Assembly (NCBI GenBank): GCA_963575745.1
Contig: CAUYUJ010018618.1
Location: 1 to 20,000, forward strand
Direction of reading: 5' to 3'
DNA: 20,000 nt
Source: Prorocentrum cordatum
Taxonomy: Eukaryota; Sar; Dinophyceae; Prorocentrales; Prorocentraceae
Each line of letters begins with the position of its first letter. Position 1 is the first letter of the stretch. Positions 1 through 8,809 of this stretch are shown piece after piece. The notes beneath the pieces were generated by a model, which saw only the letters and a program-made list of their open reading frames with translations, was not told the origin of the DNA and searched no databases. A program made the translations under genes and the position numbers.

Positions 1-2961
1 TGCGGCGAGGGTGCCCGCGTCAACTGCCATGAGGCGAAGCGCGGTGCGTGCGCGGTGGCTGCGGTCGTTGTGCGCCCAATCCTCCTGTGCGGCGGAGACT
101 GCCGCTGCCCAGGCTCCGGCGTCCATGTGGAAGGTCGCTGGGAACCGGGGCTCGGCCGCCCGGAGGTGGTAGCGCTGCGCGAGAGCCGCGGCCTCTGCCT
201 GCTTGTCGGGCTCGTCGGGTCTGGAGAAACAGTCCGCGGGATTGCTTTCCGACGCGACCCACTCGATCCAGAGTTCTGTGCCGAGGACGCCGAGTAGGAG
301 CCAGATGGCGCCGACGATGGCAACGCTGTCGTCGTCGCCTGCTGCGCCGCGGCGGATGGTCTCCAGGGCGGGAGTGTTGTCTTCGAACAAGACCAATCGG
401 GCGCCGCGCACTACCTCAGGGCACGTCAGCAGCAGGACGAGCACGGCGAGCAGCTCGGATTGGGTGTTCCGCTGCTTCTTGCCGACCTTGAGCAGCTCCG
501 CGCACAGGTGCGGCGGGATGTGCGCGGAGAAACTGTGGCTGCCGTGCGTGGTGGACAGCAGCATGCCCCCGATGGCGCCCGCCCCGGCTTCCATGTCCCA
601 GGACCCATCGACCCACCCGATGACGACGGGGCGGTCCGTGCCGTGGACGCGCTTGTGGTACAGCGGGCACTGTAGAAGCGCTTTCCACCAGGACAGGGCG
701 TGAGCGAGGCGGCGAGACCAGCCTCCGGCGTGCGCTGACACGGGTGAGGTGTAGGCGCGGCCAATGCGGCCGAACATCGCCGAGGTGGCGAAGCCAAGCT
801 GGCCGCCCAGCCTGGCAGCGTCGCGTTTGCTGAGGCGCTGTGCCCGCAGGGCGGCGTCCACGTCATCGGACAGCGCGGCGCGGCGCTTGGCGGTGAGGCG
901 CAGGCCTGCCCAGCGTTGAGTGGAGATGACGTCCAGGCCTAGCAGGTCCAGCACGGCTGCGGGGCCTTGGTTCTTGCCCTCCTTAAGCGGGATCCCGAGC
1001 ATGGTGCGCAGCTCATGGAATACCCATTCGTGGAGGGCGGCCCACCTGGCGGGCGAGGCGCGGTGGAAGTCATCCACGTACGCGTTCTGCGGCACGCTGA
1101 AAATTCGTCGGAGGGGGTGGTTCACGCTGGCGGCGACTCGCGTGTACCCCCACACTGCCCCAAAGGCGCCGAAAGGGAGGGCTTTGTGCGCGTAGGCCCG
1201 GTAGCCGCCCGCGTGCCCGACGCTGTCGTCCCAGACGAGGCAGACCAGCAGGGGCACGTCGTCGGGGTGCACCGGCCATTGCCGGTAAGCTTGGGCGTGG
1301 TCACCCTTTGCGATGAGCGGCACGCCGTCGGCGCCCCAGTCGCTGAAGGTCTCGGCGATGAAGGACGCGGCGTCGAGGAGCGAGACCAGGCCGGCCATGC
1401 GCATGCGCTCCTGGGTGGCGACAGCCAGGTTGAGGCCGCTCGCTGTCGCATCGTCGATGGGGCGAACTTTGTAGGAGGTGGCGGTGCGGCTCTGGACGCG
1501 GGGGAAGCGGCGCGTCGGTAGCCAGCGGGCGAAGGGCACTGTGGAGTTGACGCGCCCGGCGGCGTCGAGCCACACCTCCCACGGGCCGTCCAGCTTGCCA
1601 GCTGCGCATTCCTCCTGTGTGACCCGGAGCACTTCAGCCATGTCCGGTTCGCGCTTGGAATTCTGGAGCATCTCCAGTAGCATGGAGTCTCTGGAATCGA
1701 GCGCATGCTCGAGCGCGCGGTCCAGCGCAGCGGCGTCTGGCAGGTCGGTGCTCTCCACGTTCTCGAACAGCTGCGTGTCGGGCAGGACGCCTCGCATCCG
1801 AAATCCCGACAGTATGTCGGCAATGACATCGGTGTCCTCGTGCCCCGATGCCAGAAGTAGCTCCCGGTGTAGCGGCCCGTTGTATTCTGGCGGTAGCACG
1901 TCGCGGACGTGGGAGGATAGGCCCGCACGCCAGGCACGCGTGGCGTCCGCAAGCGAGGCCTGGACGCGTTTCCAGTAATGTACCTGCCCGATAACCCACT
2001 GCTCGTAGTCCGGGCAATCGCGCGCCCAGAGCAGCGCGCTGCGGATGGGGGCCGCCAGGGGTGCGGTCGGCGGTTCCGCCCACGCGGCCGATGGTTGGCC
2101 GTTCGCATGGTCCCACGCCTGGTCGATGTGCTGGACCGGCGTGATGGTGCGCTGCACTTGCGTGGCTGCTTTGCCGCACTGGCGGGTCGCGCCGAGGTGC
2201 CGGGCCGGTGCCGCTGCGGCGTCCCCGTACCAGGGGATGGTGTCTGGGTGCACAGGCCCCGGGCGACGCGGGATGCGGGGCGGCGGGGCAAAGGGTGCCT
2301 GCTGGGCATGGTCGACGCCCTCGAACTCCTGCTCGGTCACCGGATCGCGGAGCCTGGCGGCGTGTTCGACCACGGTGATTCCGCACCCGGCGGGGCATGC
2401 TTGTGGTGGAGCCCGGGCGGCGTGGGGTGGCGGTGCGGCGGCGGGCACGCGCTGAGGGCCACGCGTGCCAGGCGCGGTCGCGGGGTGCGCGTCGTCGCCG
2501 CGGCCTGGCGGAGGTACCAGGGGCGGGGTGCGCGACCTTCCCCCGGGCGGCTGCCTGCGAGGGCCGTGCTGGCGAGGGCTGGGATTGCTGGTTCGGCTGG
2601 CGCGGCCGTCGTGGGCACGCGCGCCGCCTGAGAACTCACCGCGTGGGCTGAGCTGGCTGCGCTGCCGGCTGCGGTCCGGCTGTGAGCGCGGGGAATGCGA
2701 GAGGCGGGGCGGGCGTCTGTGCCGGCGCCGCGGTGGCGAGGTATTAGGGGCGCCCGAAGCCCGCGTGGGCGCCAAGGTCAGGCTAAGCGGTGGCGTGGTG
2801 TCAGGGGCGCCCGAAGCCCGCGTGGGCGCCCGGTCCAGGGTAAGCGGTGGCGTGGTATTAGGGGCGCCCGAAGCCCGCGTGGGCGCCCAGTCCAGGCTAG
2901 ACAGGGGACCGCTCTGCGCGTCGGCGGCCTGGAAGTCCGCTTCCGCGCTTGCGGGGGCTAG
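1..2961 (-). CDS. Pol: reverse transcriptase and RNase H, partial at left edge
   Basis: This is an open frame of 987 codons with no stop, directly in frame with the gag-like ORF and separated from it by one TGA. The first ~350 codons are a Pro/Ala-rich linker that includes three 19-residue repeats. Reverse transcriptase motifs follow in the expected order: KVRPIDD (1450-1470), DHAQAYRQWPVHPD (1261-1302), LPFGAFG (1159-1179) and the catalytic YVDD (1069-1080). RNase H follows with DGSWD (Asp at 607), a Glu in QSELL (454), EDN (Asp at 379) and SNPAD (Asp at 232), so all four acidic residues are present. The RPIDD and WVASESNPAD wording fits DIRS-like RT rather than copia or LINE RT. There is no plausible ATG near the 5' end, so it is probably expressed as a gag-pol fusion. 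The end lies outside the window. Confidence 0.9.
2741..2911 (-). repeat. 57-bp tandem repeat, three copies, in the pol linker
   Basis: Units begin at 2741, 2798 and 2855. The period of 57 bases equals 19 codons and keeps frame, giving a repeated peptide containing TRASGAPNTTPPL. Each unit holds GGGCGCC palindromic segments flanking AAGCCCGCGT, so each can fold into a GC-rich stem. The third unit diverges after about 40 bases, and a partial unit (GCGGTGGCGAG) precedes the first. It starts about 50 bases 3' of the gag stop in the transcript. Confidence 0.9.
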
Positions 2962-2964
2962 TCA
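2958..2964 (-). promoter_or_regulatory. UGA-CUAG stop-readthrough context between gag and pol
   Basis: The gag stop on the transcript is TGA followed by CTAG, and the same frame stays open for 987 codons beyond it. UGA-CUAG is the established high-efficiency readthrough context of metazoan readthrough genes, and UGA-CUA belongs to the type II viral readthrough signals, which also use a 3' RNA structure. The GC-rich repeat downstream could supply that structure. The function here is inferred. Confidence 0.6.
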
Positions 2965-4182
2965 AGCGTGGCGGAACCAGCACGCGTCGCCATGCTTGCA
3001 AGTCTTCCCGTTGCTGAAGTGCCAGCACAGGTCGCCCTTGGGGGCGCGCCGGGCGGGCTCTGCGGGTGGCGTGGCCTTGCCCTTGCTCTTGCCCTTGCCA
3101 TTGCCCTTGGGGGGCTGGGCCGGGGCGCTTGGGTAGCCGGCTGCGGCGGCGGCCCGCTCGCGGCGCTCGCCGCGGGTGAGGCGGGGGCGCTTCGGGAGGC
3201 TTGCGCCACTGCCGTCGAGGGGAGCGCCTGTGGCGATGGCTGGGCCGGGGCCGGAGTGGCCGGCTTGGCGCGGCGCGAGCGCGAGCCGGCCGTCCAGCTC
3301 GTCGGCGTCCGCTGGCAGGGAGCTGCGGACGGTGGCGTCCAGCTGGTCGGCGTTCCGGCTTGCTTTTGCCCACTGGCTCTGGAAGAGGCACAGCGCGTGC
3401 TGCACCTCCGTGAGCGTCATGGGGCGGTAGCCGGGCATGGGCTGCCTGGAGCGCCGGACGCGGCTCCAGAACCGCTCGTGGAAGGTCACCAGGCAGTCGA
3501 TGTCTTTGACCCAGCCGCAAAGGAAGAGCAGGTTCTCGATGAGGTAGCACGCCTCCTCGAGCTCGACGAGGCCGCCGGCCGGCGCCTCGGAGATTGCGGG
3601 CATGCGCCAGGCGAGGACTCCGCCGACGCCGGGATTGAGCTCGGCCGCGGCGGGCCGGGCGCGGGCTGCTGCGTCGGACTGGACCTTAGTGGCCGCGACA
3701 GCTTCGAACTCCTGGTTGACTCGGCGGAGGCGTTCCCACCGGCCCCACATCCGCATGGACGGGATGCGGCCAGAGTCCACTTCGCAGCGCCGCGCCGTGT
3801 TTAGCGCCTGGAGTCGCTGCTTGCGGTATTCCGGGCTGAGCTCGTAGTACTCCTCCGCGGTCGGGTCGCGCGCTTCGACCGGCGTGGCCTCGGGAGCGCT
3901 GCCCGCGGTGGCGTCTTTCTCGCAGTGCTTGTAGCACTTCTCGTAGAATTGGCGGACCTTGGCATAAGCCCCGGTGCCGGGCTTGACGCTGTCGCAGGCG
4001 GCTGCGATGGCCTCCAGGAACGCGACGTCCACGGTCTTGGTGACGGTGGCGCCGTTCTCGCCCTTGAGGAACTGCGGCGAGACGCTGTCCACGACCAGCG
4101 CGGCGTCGTCCAGCCCCTGCGCGGTGAGGTGTTCGCGGACCTGCAGAGGCAGTGCCGCGTCCCAGTCGCCGAACGCGGCCAT
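2962..4182 (-). CDS. Gag-like protein with C-terminal CCCH zinc finger
   Basis: This is a 406-residue frame starting at an ATG (4182-4180) with purine at -3 and G at +4. The open frame extends further upstream without an ATG, but that part is low-complexity leader. The N-terminal half is acidic to neutral and helical (AAFGDWDAALPLQVREHL near the start). The middle is rich in Trp and Arg and is followed by a Pro/Ala/Gly linker and a basic KGNGKGKSKGK stretch. The last 25 residues form C-x8-C-x5-C-x3-H (CWHF...CKHGDACWFRH), a CCCH RNA-binding finger placed where a nucleocapsid finger would be. I recognise no capsid fold. It lies between the recombinase and pol and ends in UGA-CUAG. A gag role is inferred from position and from the basic, zinc-binding C-terminus. 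Confidence 0.8.
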   Translation of the reverse strand: MAAFGDWDAALPLQVREHLTAQGLDDAALVVDSVSPQFLKGENGATVTKTVDVAFLEAIAAACDSVKPGTGAYAKVRQFYEKCYKHCEKDATAGSAPEATPVEARDPTAEEYYELSPEYRKQRLQALNTARRCEVDSGRIPSMRMWGRWERLRRVNQEFEAVAATKVQSDAAARARPAAAELNPGVGGVLAWRMPAISEAPAGGLVELEEACYLIENLLFLCGWVKDIDCLVTFHERFWSRVRRSRQPMPGYRPMTLTEVQHALCLFQSQWAKASRNADQLDATVRSSLPADADELDGRLALAPRQAGHSGPGPAIATGAPLDGSGASLPKRPRLTRGERRERAAAAAGYPSAPAQPPKGNGKGKSKGKATPPAEPARRAPKGDLCWHFSNGKTCKHGDACWFRHA

Positions 4183-5127
4183 GACGCTGCCCGGCGGCGG
4201 CGGCGGCGGGGCGGGGGGCGAGGGCGCAAGCAGCTCCAGGGAGGCGCGGCTGCGGGCGGGATCGCAAGAAAGCACACAGGCACCGCGCCGCCGACCAACC
4301 CCCGGAGCCCAGGACCAGGAGGCCGCCGTGGGCCGACAATCCCCGAACGGGCAGGGCCCAACCAGGGCCGCAGGACCGGCAGAACGGCGGCGCAGTGACT
4401 GGGTGGCCGAGGCCGCGCATCGCAGGTTGGCTCGGGCAGGCAACGTCCCCCCCGCGCAAGCCACCCCCAGGGGGAGGGGAAACAGGGGGGGAGAGGGCAC
4501 ACCGCCCAGGCAGAAGCCCCGGCTGCACACGGCGGGACATTGCCTGCCCGCCCCTGCGAAGCTCCTTCCCGAACCCACGACGCGGGGGGGGGGGGGGGGC
4601 GGCGCCAGCGCAGCGATCGGCCCCGCCCGGGGTTGCGCCTGCGCACGCCGCCAGACGGCGGACCGCCCAGCGGACCGCCCGCTGGCGCGCGCGGGCGCGC
4701 GCCCCGCGGTGGGGCCGAGCGCGACGGCGGCATTCCGAATCTGTTCCCCCCAGCCATTCCCGCTTGCTTTGTATGTCTTTCCATTAAATCTCCTTCCCGG
4801 AGTCGCTGCCAGGAGGAGGGGGGAATTCGCCCGCAACCCCCGGCCACTTGGCGTCAGCGCACGCGCACGCCCGAGGGGAGCTGCCCGGCAGCCCACCCCG
4901 ACAGCGCGCGCGGGCGCCACCCAGAGACGGCCAGGGCGTCGGTGAGGAGGGCCCCCTTCCACCCGGCGCGCATACAGGGGAAGCGGGGCCGGCGGTCTCA
5001 CTGGACTCGCCACGCCGTTGCAGTTGCTGCCGGCTCTGGCCCGCGCCCTCTCACCTGAGCTTTTGTAATTCATCGCCGACCAGCTCCCACGCTTGTACGG
5101 TCGGCCCACTAGCCCTCGCCCGGGCCC
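4183..5127. other. Untranslated stretch between recombinase and gag
   Basis: This 945-base region separates the recombinase stop from the gag ATG. A frame here joins gag without a stop, but its translation is low-complexity with no ATG supporting a gene. It holds a run of 16 G at 4584-4599, several shorter G and C runs (4441-4500) and one short AT-richer patch near 4770-4790. It could be a leader or internal promoter region. I see no tRNA, LTR boundary or clear inverted repeat in it. Confidence 0.5.
4584..4599 (+). repeat. Homopolymer run of 16 G
   Basis: A pure G tract follows CGC, about 400 bases upstream of the gag start. On the transcript it is a C tract. A second tract in a similar CGCG context lies at 7510-7521. 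Confidence 0.95.
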
Positions 5128-7434
5128 TCACCTTCGGCTAAGCAAGCGGGAATTGCAGACCTTGCAGATGACGTACGCGGGGCCCGGCGGCTGCAGGGAC
5201 CACTTCGCCTGGTTCACCGCGAAATCGCACAGGTTCGGTACGGGCCCGTTCGGCGTCTCGACGATGAGGCGTTCCATGCGCCGGCGCGAGCGCTGCCGCT
5301 CTGCGGGCGGGCAGGGCGGCACTGCGGGGATGGCTGCGTGGTAGTACGAAACGGACTTGCACAGCCCGGTGGAATCGGCTACGAGGTACCCGAGCTTGCT
5401 CACGGGATGCTGCCACCCGCCTAGGTTGTTCGCGGCCGCGCCTGGCGCCGCAGTGGCGTCTGCGGGCGGTGGCGCGGCGGCGCCCATCGCCAAGGCGCCA
5501 GCCGCCTCTGGTTGCTGGGAGCTGTGGGCAGCTTCGTTGGCTGGCGGGCCGTGGTCTGGGAGGGCGTGCACCTGCGCGGGGGCTGCTGCGCTTGCGGGAA
5601 CCTGTGCGGCCGCCTGGCTGCGGGCGGGTGTGGGCTGCGGCGCCGGCGCGGTGCCGGTGCCGGCCTGCCCGTCGGCTGACGCGGCCACGGGTGCGTTGGC
5701 TGGTGGGCAGGGTTCGGCGTGCGACGGCGCGGCAGCGGGCGCTGGTGCCGCGGGCTGGCTGCCAGGTTGGGCGCCATCACGCCACTGCATTCCGGCTGGC
5801 GCGTCTGGGTTGAAGTTGCCTCGCACGATGTGTTCGAGCAATTTCCGCAGCTTGGAGACTGGCGCCGCCAACACCGTGACGTTGTAAGCGCACACGACTC
5901 TGCCGACCCCAGCGGAGCGGTGATGCCCCAGCACCTCGTGTTCGCGGTCGGTGAAGATGCCACTGCTGCCAGCCCACGTGAGGATGGTACGCTTCGCAGA
6001 GTGCAGTCCGATGCCCTTGGCCTCTCGTGGTGAGAGGCCTGCCGCTCTGAGGGCGCGTCGCATGGCTGCTTCCCACTCGTCGGGTTCGGCCGCGCCGGGC
6101 GTCGCTGCCGCGGAGAGGCGTTGCGGTGAGGGGACCGCGAACTCCGCGTCCTCTGCAAGGCCAAGTGCTCTGTGGTCTGATGCATAGCCGTGGGCCCAGC
6201 CTGAGGGCGGCTGGGAGATGCCTCGCAGGGGGGCGATCCACGGCATGCCTCCTCGCAGGCGCGTCGCCGTGGCTTCCGTGGCTTTGGTCTTGTATGCCGT
6301 GCCGTAGAGGCAGCCCGCGTCCGTGGTGCCTTCCTGTGTCCATTCCCCGAACTTGTCCCACACCGCATCGTCGTTCCGCAGTGCGGCGAACAGTTTCCGA
6401 AGTTCTGTGCGGACAACCACCCTGTAGAGCGGGTTCCGCAAGGTCGTGGCTGCCCGCTCGAGCCTGCGGACTTGGTCTGCTGTGTAGATGGCGGGCAGCC
6501 TGGCGGACGCTGGCGCCTCGCGTGCGTGGGCCAGCGCGAGGTGCTGGACGCAGACTTCGCCAGCCGGGAGCGGCGGCGCTAGCCCGGCGGCGCGATTGAG
6601 GAATCGCAATGACTGCAGCCGTGCTGCGGGCATGGTGGGGGCGGTCCCCCCGTCCAGCAAGTCCATGACATACCTTACGAGGAGCTCGACCGTTGCCTCG
6701 TGGTCCTGGAAGCTGCCGTGGTCGACCCCGGGGCGCTCCTCTGAGGCCCAGTCGAGGAACTTTTCGATGTTCGCCACGTGGATGAGGAGCGTGCGGGCCG
6801 ACCAGCGCCGCAAGACGCGCTCCTGGTGGCGCGGCCCGAGGTCGGGGCCGAGGCGCTCAGAGAGCTTCCAGGTGCTCCCTCCGACGGTGCGCAGGACCCG
6901 GTCCCAGCGCGGCAGGACTCGCTGCAGCAGGTGCTTGCGTTTGTCGGTGAAGCGGAGGACGAGCGGCCTCAGACAGGAGCCCACTCGCCGCGGATGTCCC
7001 GGGCCCCGCCCCTGGTTGGGTGCCGGCCGAGGGCGCCTTCTGGGTGCGGCCGAGGAGGCGGGGCGGCGTTTGCGCCGGGCGGTCCCAGTGTCGGGGCGGG
7101 CTGGCTGGTGGGGGACCAAGCCAGGCGGGGGTGCAGCGTGGGCGGCGGCCGGGAGGGCGCCCTGGGTTGGCGGCGGCGCAGCGTGCACGGGAGGCGGACC
7201 CAGGGCGGGGGCGGGCCGGGCGGGGTTCCCAGCCGGCGGGCCGGTTGGCCGCCCGCGTTTGTAGAGGGGGTGGGCCCCGGGTGCCGGGCGCGGGCCCAGC
7301 GGGTGTTGGCGCGCGGTGCCCCAGCCTGCCCGGGCCACGCGCTGCTGCATCGCGTCCGCCGGTCCGGCCTCGCCAACTGCGCCGGCGGCCTCGCCCGGCG
7401 GGTGTCGTCCTGGGGCGGCGCGAGGCAGGCCCAT
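5128..7434 (-). CDS. Tyrosine recombinase of the retroelement
   Basis: The frame is 768 codons from the ATG at 7434. An open extension upstream runs into the neighbouring element and is not credible. Residues 1 to about 190 are a Pro/Ala/Gly-rich tail. A helical, SAM-like DNA-binding part follows (WSARTLLIHVANIEKFLDWA). The catalytic half has HSAKRTILTWA (His at 6001-6003, a Lys in the usual HxxR position), LGHH (5920-5928) and the candidate nucleophile Tyr in CAYNV (5884-5886), with AAPVSKLRKLL after it. A Pro/Ala linker leads to a C-terminal patch with CKVC, perhaps half a zinc site. The family cuts and joins DNA through a covalent phosphotyrosine and would insert the element's cDNA circle. 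The motif pattern resembles recombinase domains I associate with dinoflagellate genomes. It lies upstream of gag, an unusual order. Confidence 0.85.
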   Translation of the reverse strand: MGLPRAAPGRHPPGEAAGAVGEAGPADAMQQRVARAGWGTARQHPLGPRPAPGAHPLYKRGRPTGPPAGNPARPAPALGPPPVHAAPPPTQGALPAAAHAAPPPGLVPHQPARPDTGTARRKRRPASSAAPRRRPRPAPNQGRGPGHPRRVGSCLRPLVLRFTDKRKHLLQRVLPRWDRVLRTVGGSTWKLSERLGPDLGPRHQERVLRRWSARTLLIHVANIEKFLDWASEERPGVDHGSFQDHEATVELLVRYVMDLLDGGTAPTMPAARLQSLRFLNRAAGLAPPLPAGEVCVQHLALAHAREAPASARLPAIYTADQVRRLERAATTLRNPLYRVVVRTELRKLFAALRNDDAVWDKFGEWTQEGTTDAGCLYGTAYKTKATEATATRLRGGMPWIAPLRGISQPPSGWAHGYASDHRALGLAEDAEFAVPSPQRLSAAATPGAAEPDEWEAAMRRALRAAGLSPREAKGIGLHSAKRTILTWAGSSGIFTDREHEVLGHHRSAGVGRVVCAYNVTVLAAPVSKLRKLLEHIVRGNFNPDAPAGMQWRDGAQPGSQPAAPAPAAAPSHAEPCPPANAPVAASADGQAGTGTAPAPQPTPARSQAAAQVPASAAAPAQVHALPDHGPPANEAAHSSQQPEAAGALAMGAAAPPPADATAAPGAAANNLGGWQHPVSKLGYLVADSTGLCKSVSYYHAAIPAVPPCPPAERQRSRRRMERLIVETPNGPVPNLCDFAVNQAKWSLQPPGPAYVICKVCNSRLLSRR

Positions 7435-7509
7435 GGCCGCCTGCCGCCGAAACAAGCAGAAAGCAGAATAACACGCGCTTTCGCCGCGTTCGCAAAGCGC
7501 ACGTTCCGC

Positions 7510-7521
7510 GGGGGGGGGGGG
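7510..7521 (+). repeat. Homopolymer run of 12 G next to the element junction
   Basis: A pure G tract in the context CCGCG lies about 80 bases upstream of the recombinase ATG, just inside the composition change that marks the junction with the copia-like element. Confidence 0.95.
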
Positions 7522-7540
7522 CCGCGGCCTGCGCGCGCTC

Positions 7541-8809
7541 AATAGGGACGTCAGTACTCCAGGTCGCCATAAGATCCTGTCCGAGTCCTGACAAGTCGTC
7601 GCCGCAATCGTCGTCTCCGTCTTCAACGTGCTTATTAATGCGACGAGGCTTGATGCCTGCTTCCTTTTCGGCTTTGAGCCTTTCCTTCTGCTTGATACGC
7701 GATTCTGTAGGTAAGACTTGCTCGTTTTGTTCGCCGGTCTGTGTGCCCATTGTCATGGTTGAGTGGGTACATGCGTCAATCGCCAGAGTCGGGAGGGGGG
7801 GAGAACAGTCATCTATGATGACGCGTCGAGGTTTCTGTTGTGATTGAGTCGGCTCGTTTCCGAGCAAGACCGGTTCCTCGGGTTGCCAATACAACCGAGT
7901 GCTGATGTTGGCAACCCCTGCAGGTAGTGGTGCATGCCAATCATACCCTGTTGGTTGATCGGCGACTGAGATATCCTGAATAACCGCATTGGTATCCAGG
8001 TTAATCGTTACACGTCGGATAACATCAGACCATTTCGGTCCTCCTTTGTTGGTCGTCACGTAGTGATGGATGTTATTGTCCGTGCGTGTATAGGTGTTCA
8101 GATATATTGGCACGTTTCCGTGCGTGGTGGTGTTTCCCAGGATTTTGTCGTTCAGATCACGGATGAGTTTAGTACGTGTCTGAGCTCGCCATTCAGCATG
8201 CCGTACCGTATGACCATACCAATCCAACACATGTTGTGGTATCGCCTGTTTGCATGTACATGCCCACAAATTCGAGCTAATCGGTATTGTTGTCGCTACC
8301 TGCATATAAGTACCACTCCGTGTACTGTCTTGCATATTGAACCGAATACCGAAACGACACAAACGCATCCGTATCACTGGCAACTTAAGATCTTCCAGGG
8401 TATCACGTACTGGAGATAACTTCCAAACATATCCTGGGGGACCAAATATTATGATTTTCATGCGGAATTGCCTGGCTTTTATCAGAAGGTTCTGGATACG
8501 TGACCAATGTGGGGCCACTCTCTTTCCTGGAGTTCGTACATACCAGTCACCCGGGGCACTAATCCATATGAAAGTGTAATCTCCACTGATCACCGCACCC
8601 AGGTAATGTGTGCCCACGCTCGTCATAAGCTCATTGTGGGAAATACGATCACAGATATAACCTCGGGTGCGGAGGTCGGCGCAAGCCTCTCTCGTATCTT
8701 CAATGACAAAAGCCCTCTTACTAAGGCAGGTTACCCCGCTGCCCTTGTTACCCCCCGGCTTTTCGGCCAACAGGCAAGACGACGAGGGGGCGACGTCGCC
8801 CTGCCATCT
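7541..8809 (-). CDS. Copia polyprotein segment after protease, function unassigned, cut at junction
   Basis: The segment is in frame with the RING-protease ORF and follows its TGA at 8810-8812. Open codons begin immediately after the stop, with no early ATG. About 420 codons are native. They include GDYTFIWISAPGDWY, a KIIIFGPPGYVWKL strand-like segment, MRLCRFGIRF, then SSNLWACTC and VLDWYGHTVRHAEWRA, and end with a charged region, ESRIKQKERLKAEKEAGI and DDDCGDDLSGLG. From memory this layout recurs between protease and integrase in dinoflagellate copia polyproteins. I cannot assign an activity. The frame reads on into recombinase-element DNA below about 7541, which gives meaningless Pro/Arg-rich residues. 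Three copies of the 14-nt hairpin lie inside it. Confidence 0.6.
7852..7865 (-). repeat. GNRA hairpin copy, stem GCTCG/CGAGC
   Basis: Loop TTTC on plus, perfect stem, encodes LGNEP in the segment after the protease. Confidence 0.85.
8110..8123 (-). repeat. GNRA hairpin copy, stem GCACG/CGTGC
   Basis: Loop TTTC, perfect stem unique to this copy, encodes HGNVP. Confidence 0.85.
8726..8739 (-). repeat. GNRA hairpin copy, stem GCAGG/CCCGC, one transition from perfect
   Basis: Loop TTAC. The coding strand has one G-U pair. It encodes SGVTC, a different codon phase from most copies, just after the TGA at 8810. Confidence 0.7.

Larger units (their letters stand above)
1..7540 (-). mobile_element. 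Tyrosine-recombinase (DIRS/Ngaro-like) retroelement, left end outside window
   Basis: Three same-strand reading frames carry a tyrosine recombinase, a CCCH gag-like protein and a reverse transcriptase with RNase H. This is the gene set of DIRS-order retroelements, which integrate with a tyrosine recombinase instead of an integrase. The block is visibly far richer in G and C than the DNA to its right, and the change falls near 7510-7545. The order read from the 5' side is recombinase, gag, RT-RNase H. The right boundary is inferred from composition and from where the neighbouring copia protein stops making sense. The left boundary and any terminal repeats lie outside the window. A tandem arrangement of two partial copies is the alternative. 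Confidence 0.8.

Noticed and set aside
48-703. Several overlapping plus-strand frames opposite the RNase H
   Set aside because: They are Arg/Pro/Ser-rich shadows of GC-rich DNA. The minus frame carries the RT and RNase H motifs.
2968-3804. 278-codon plus-strand frame opposite gag
   Set aside because: Its composition mirrors the gag frame, with no motif. The CCCH finger and ATG context support the minus frame.
7020-7847. 275-codon plus-strand frame across the element junction
   Set aside because: It spans two unrelated blocks and is low-complexity.
7880-7917. 10-bp inverted repeat GGGTTGCCAA / TTGGCAACCC
   Set aside because: The 18-base loop is unlike the family, and no second example supports a role.
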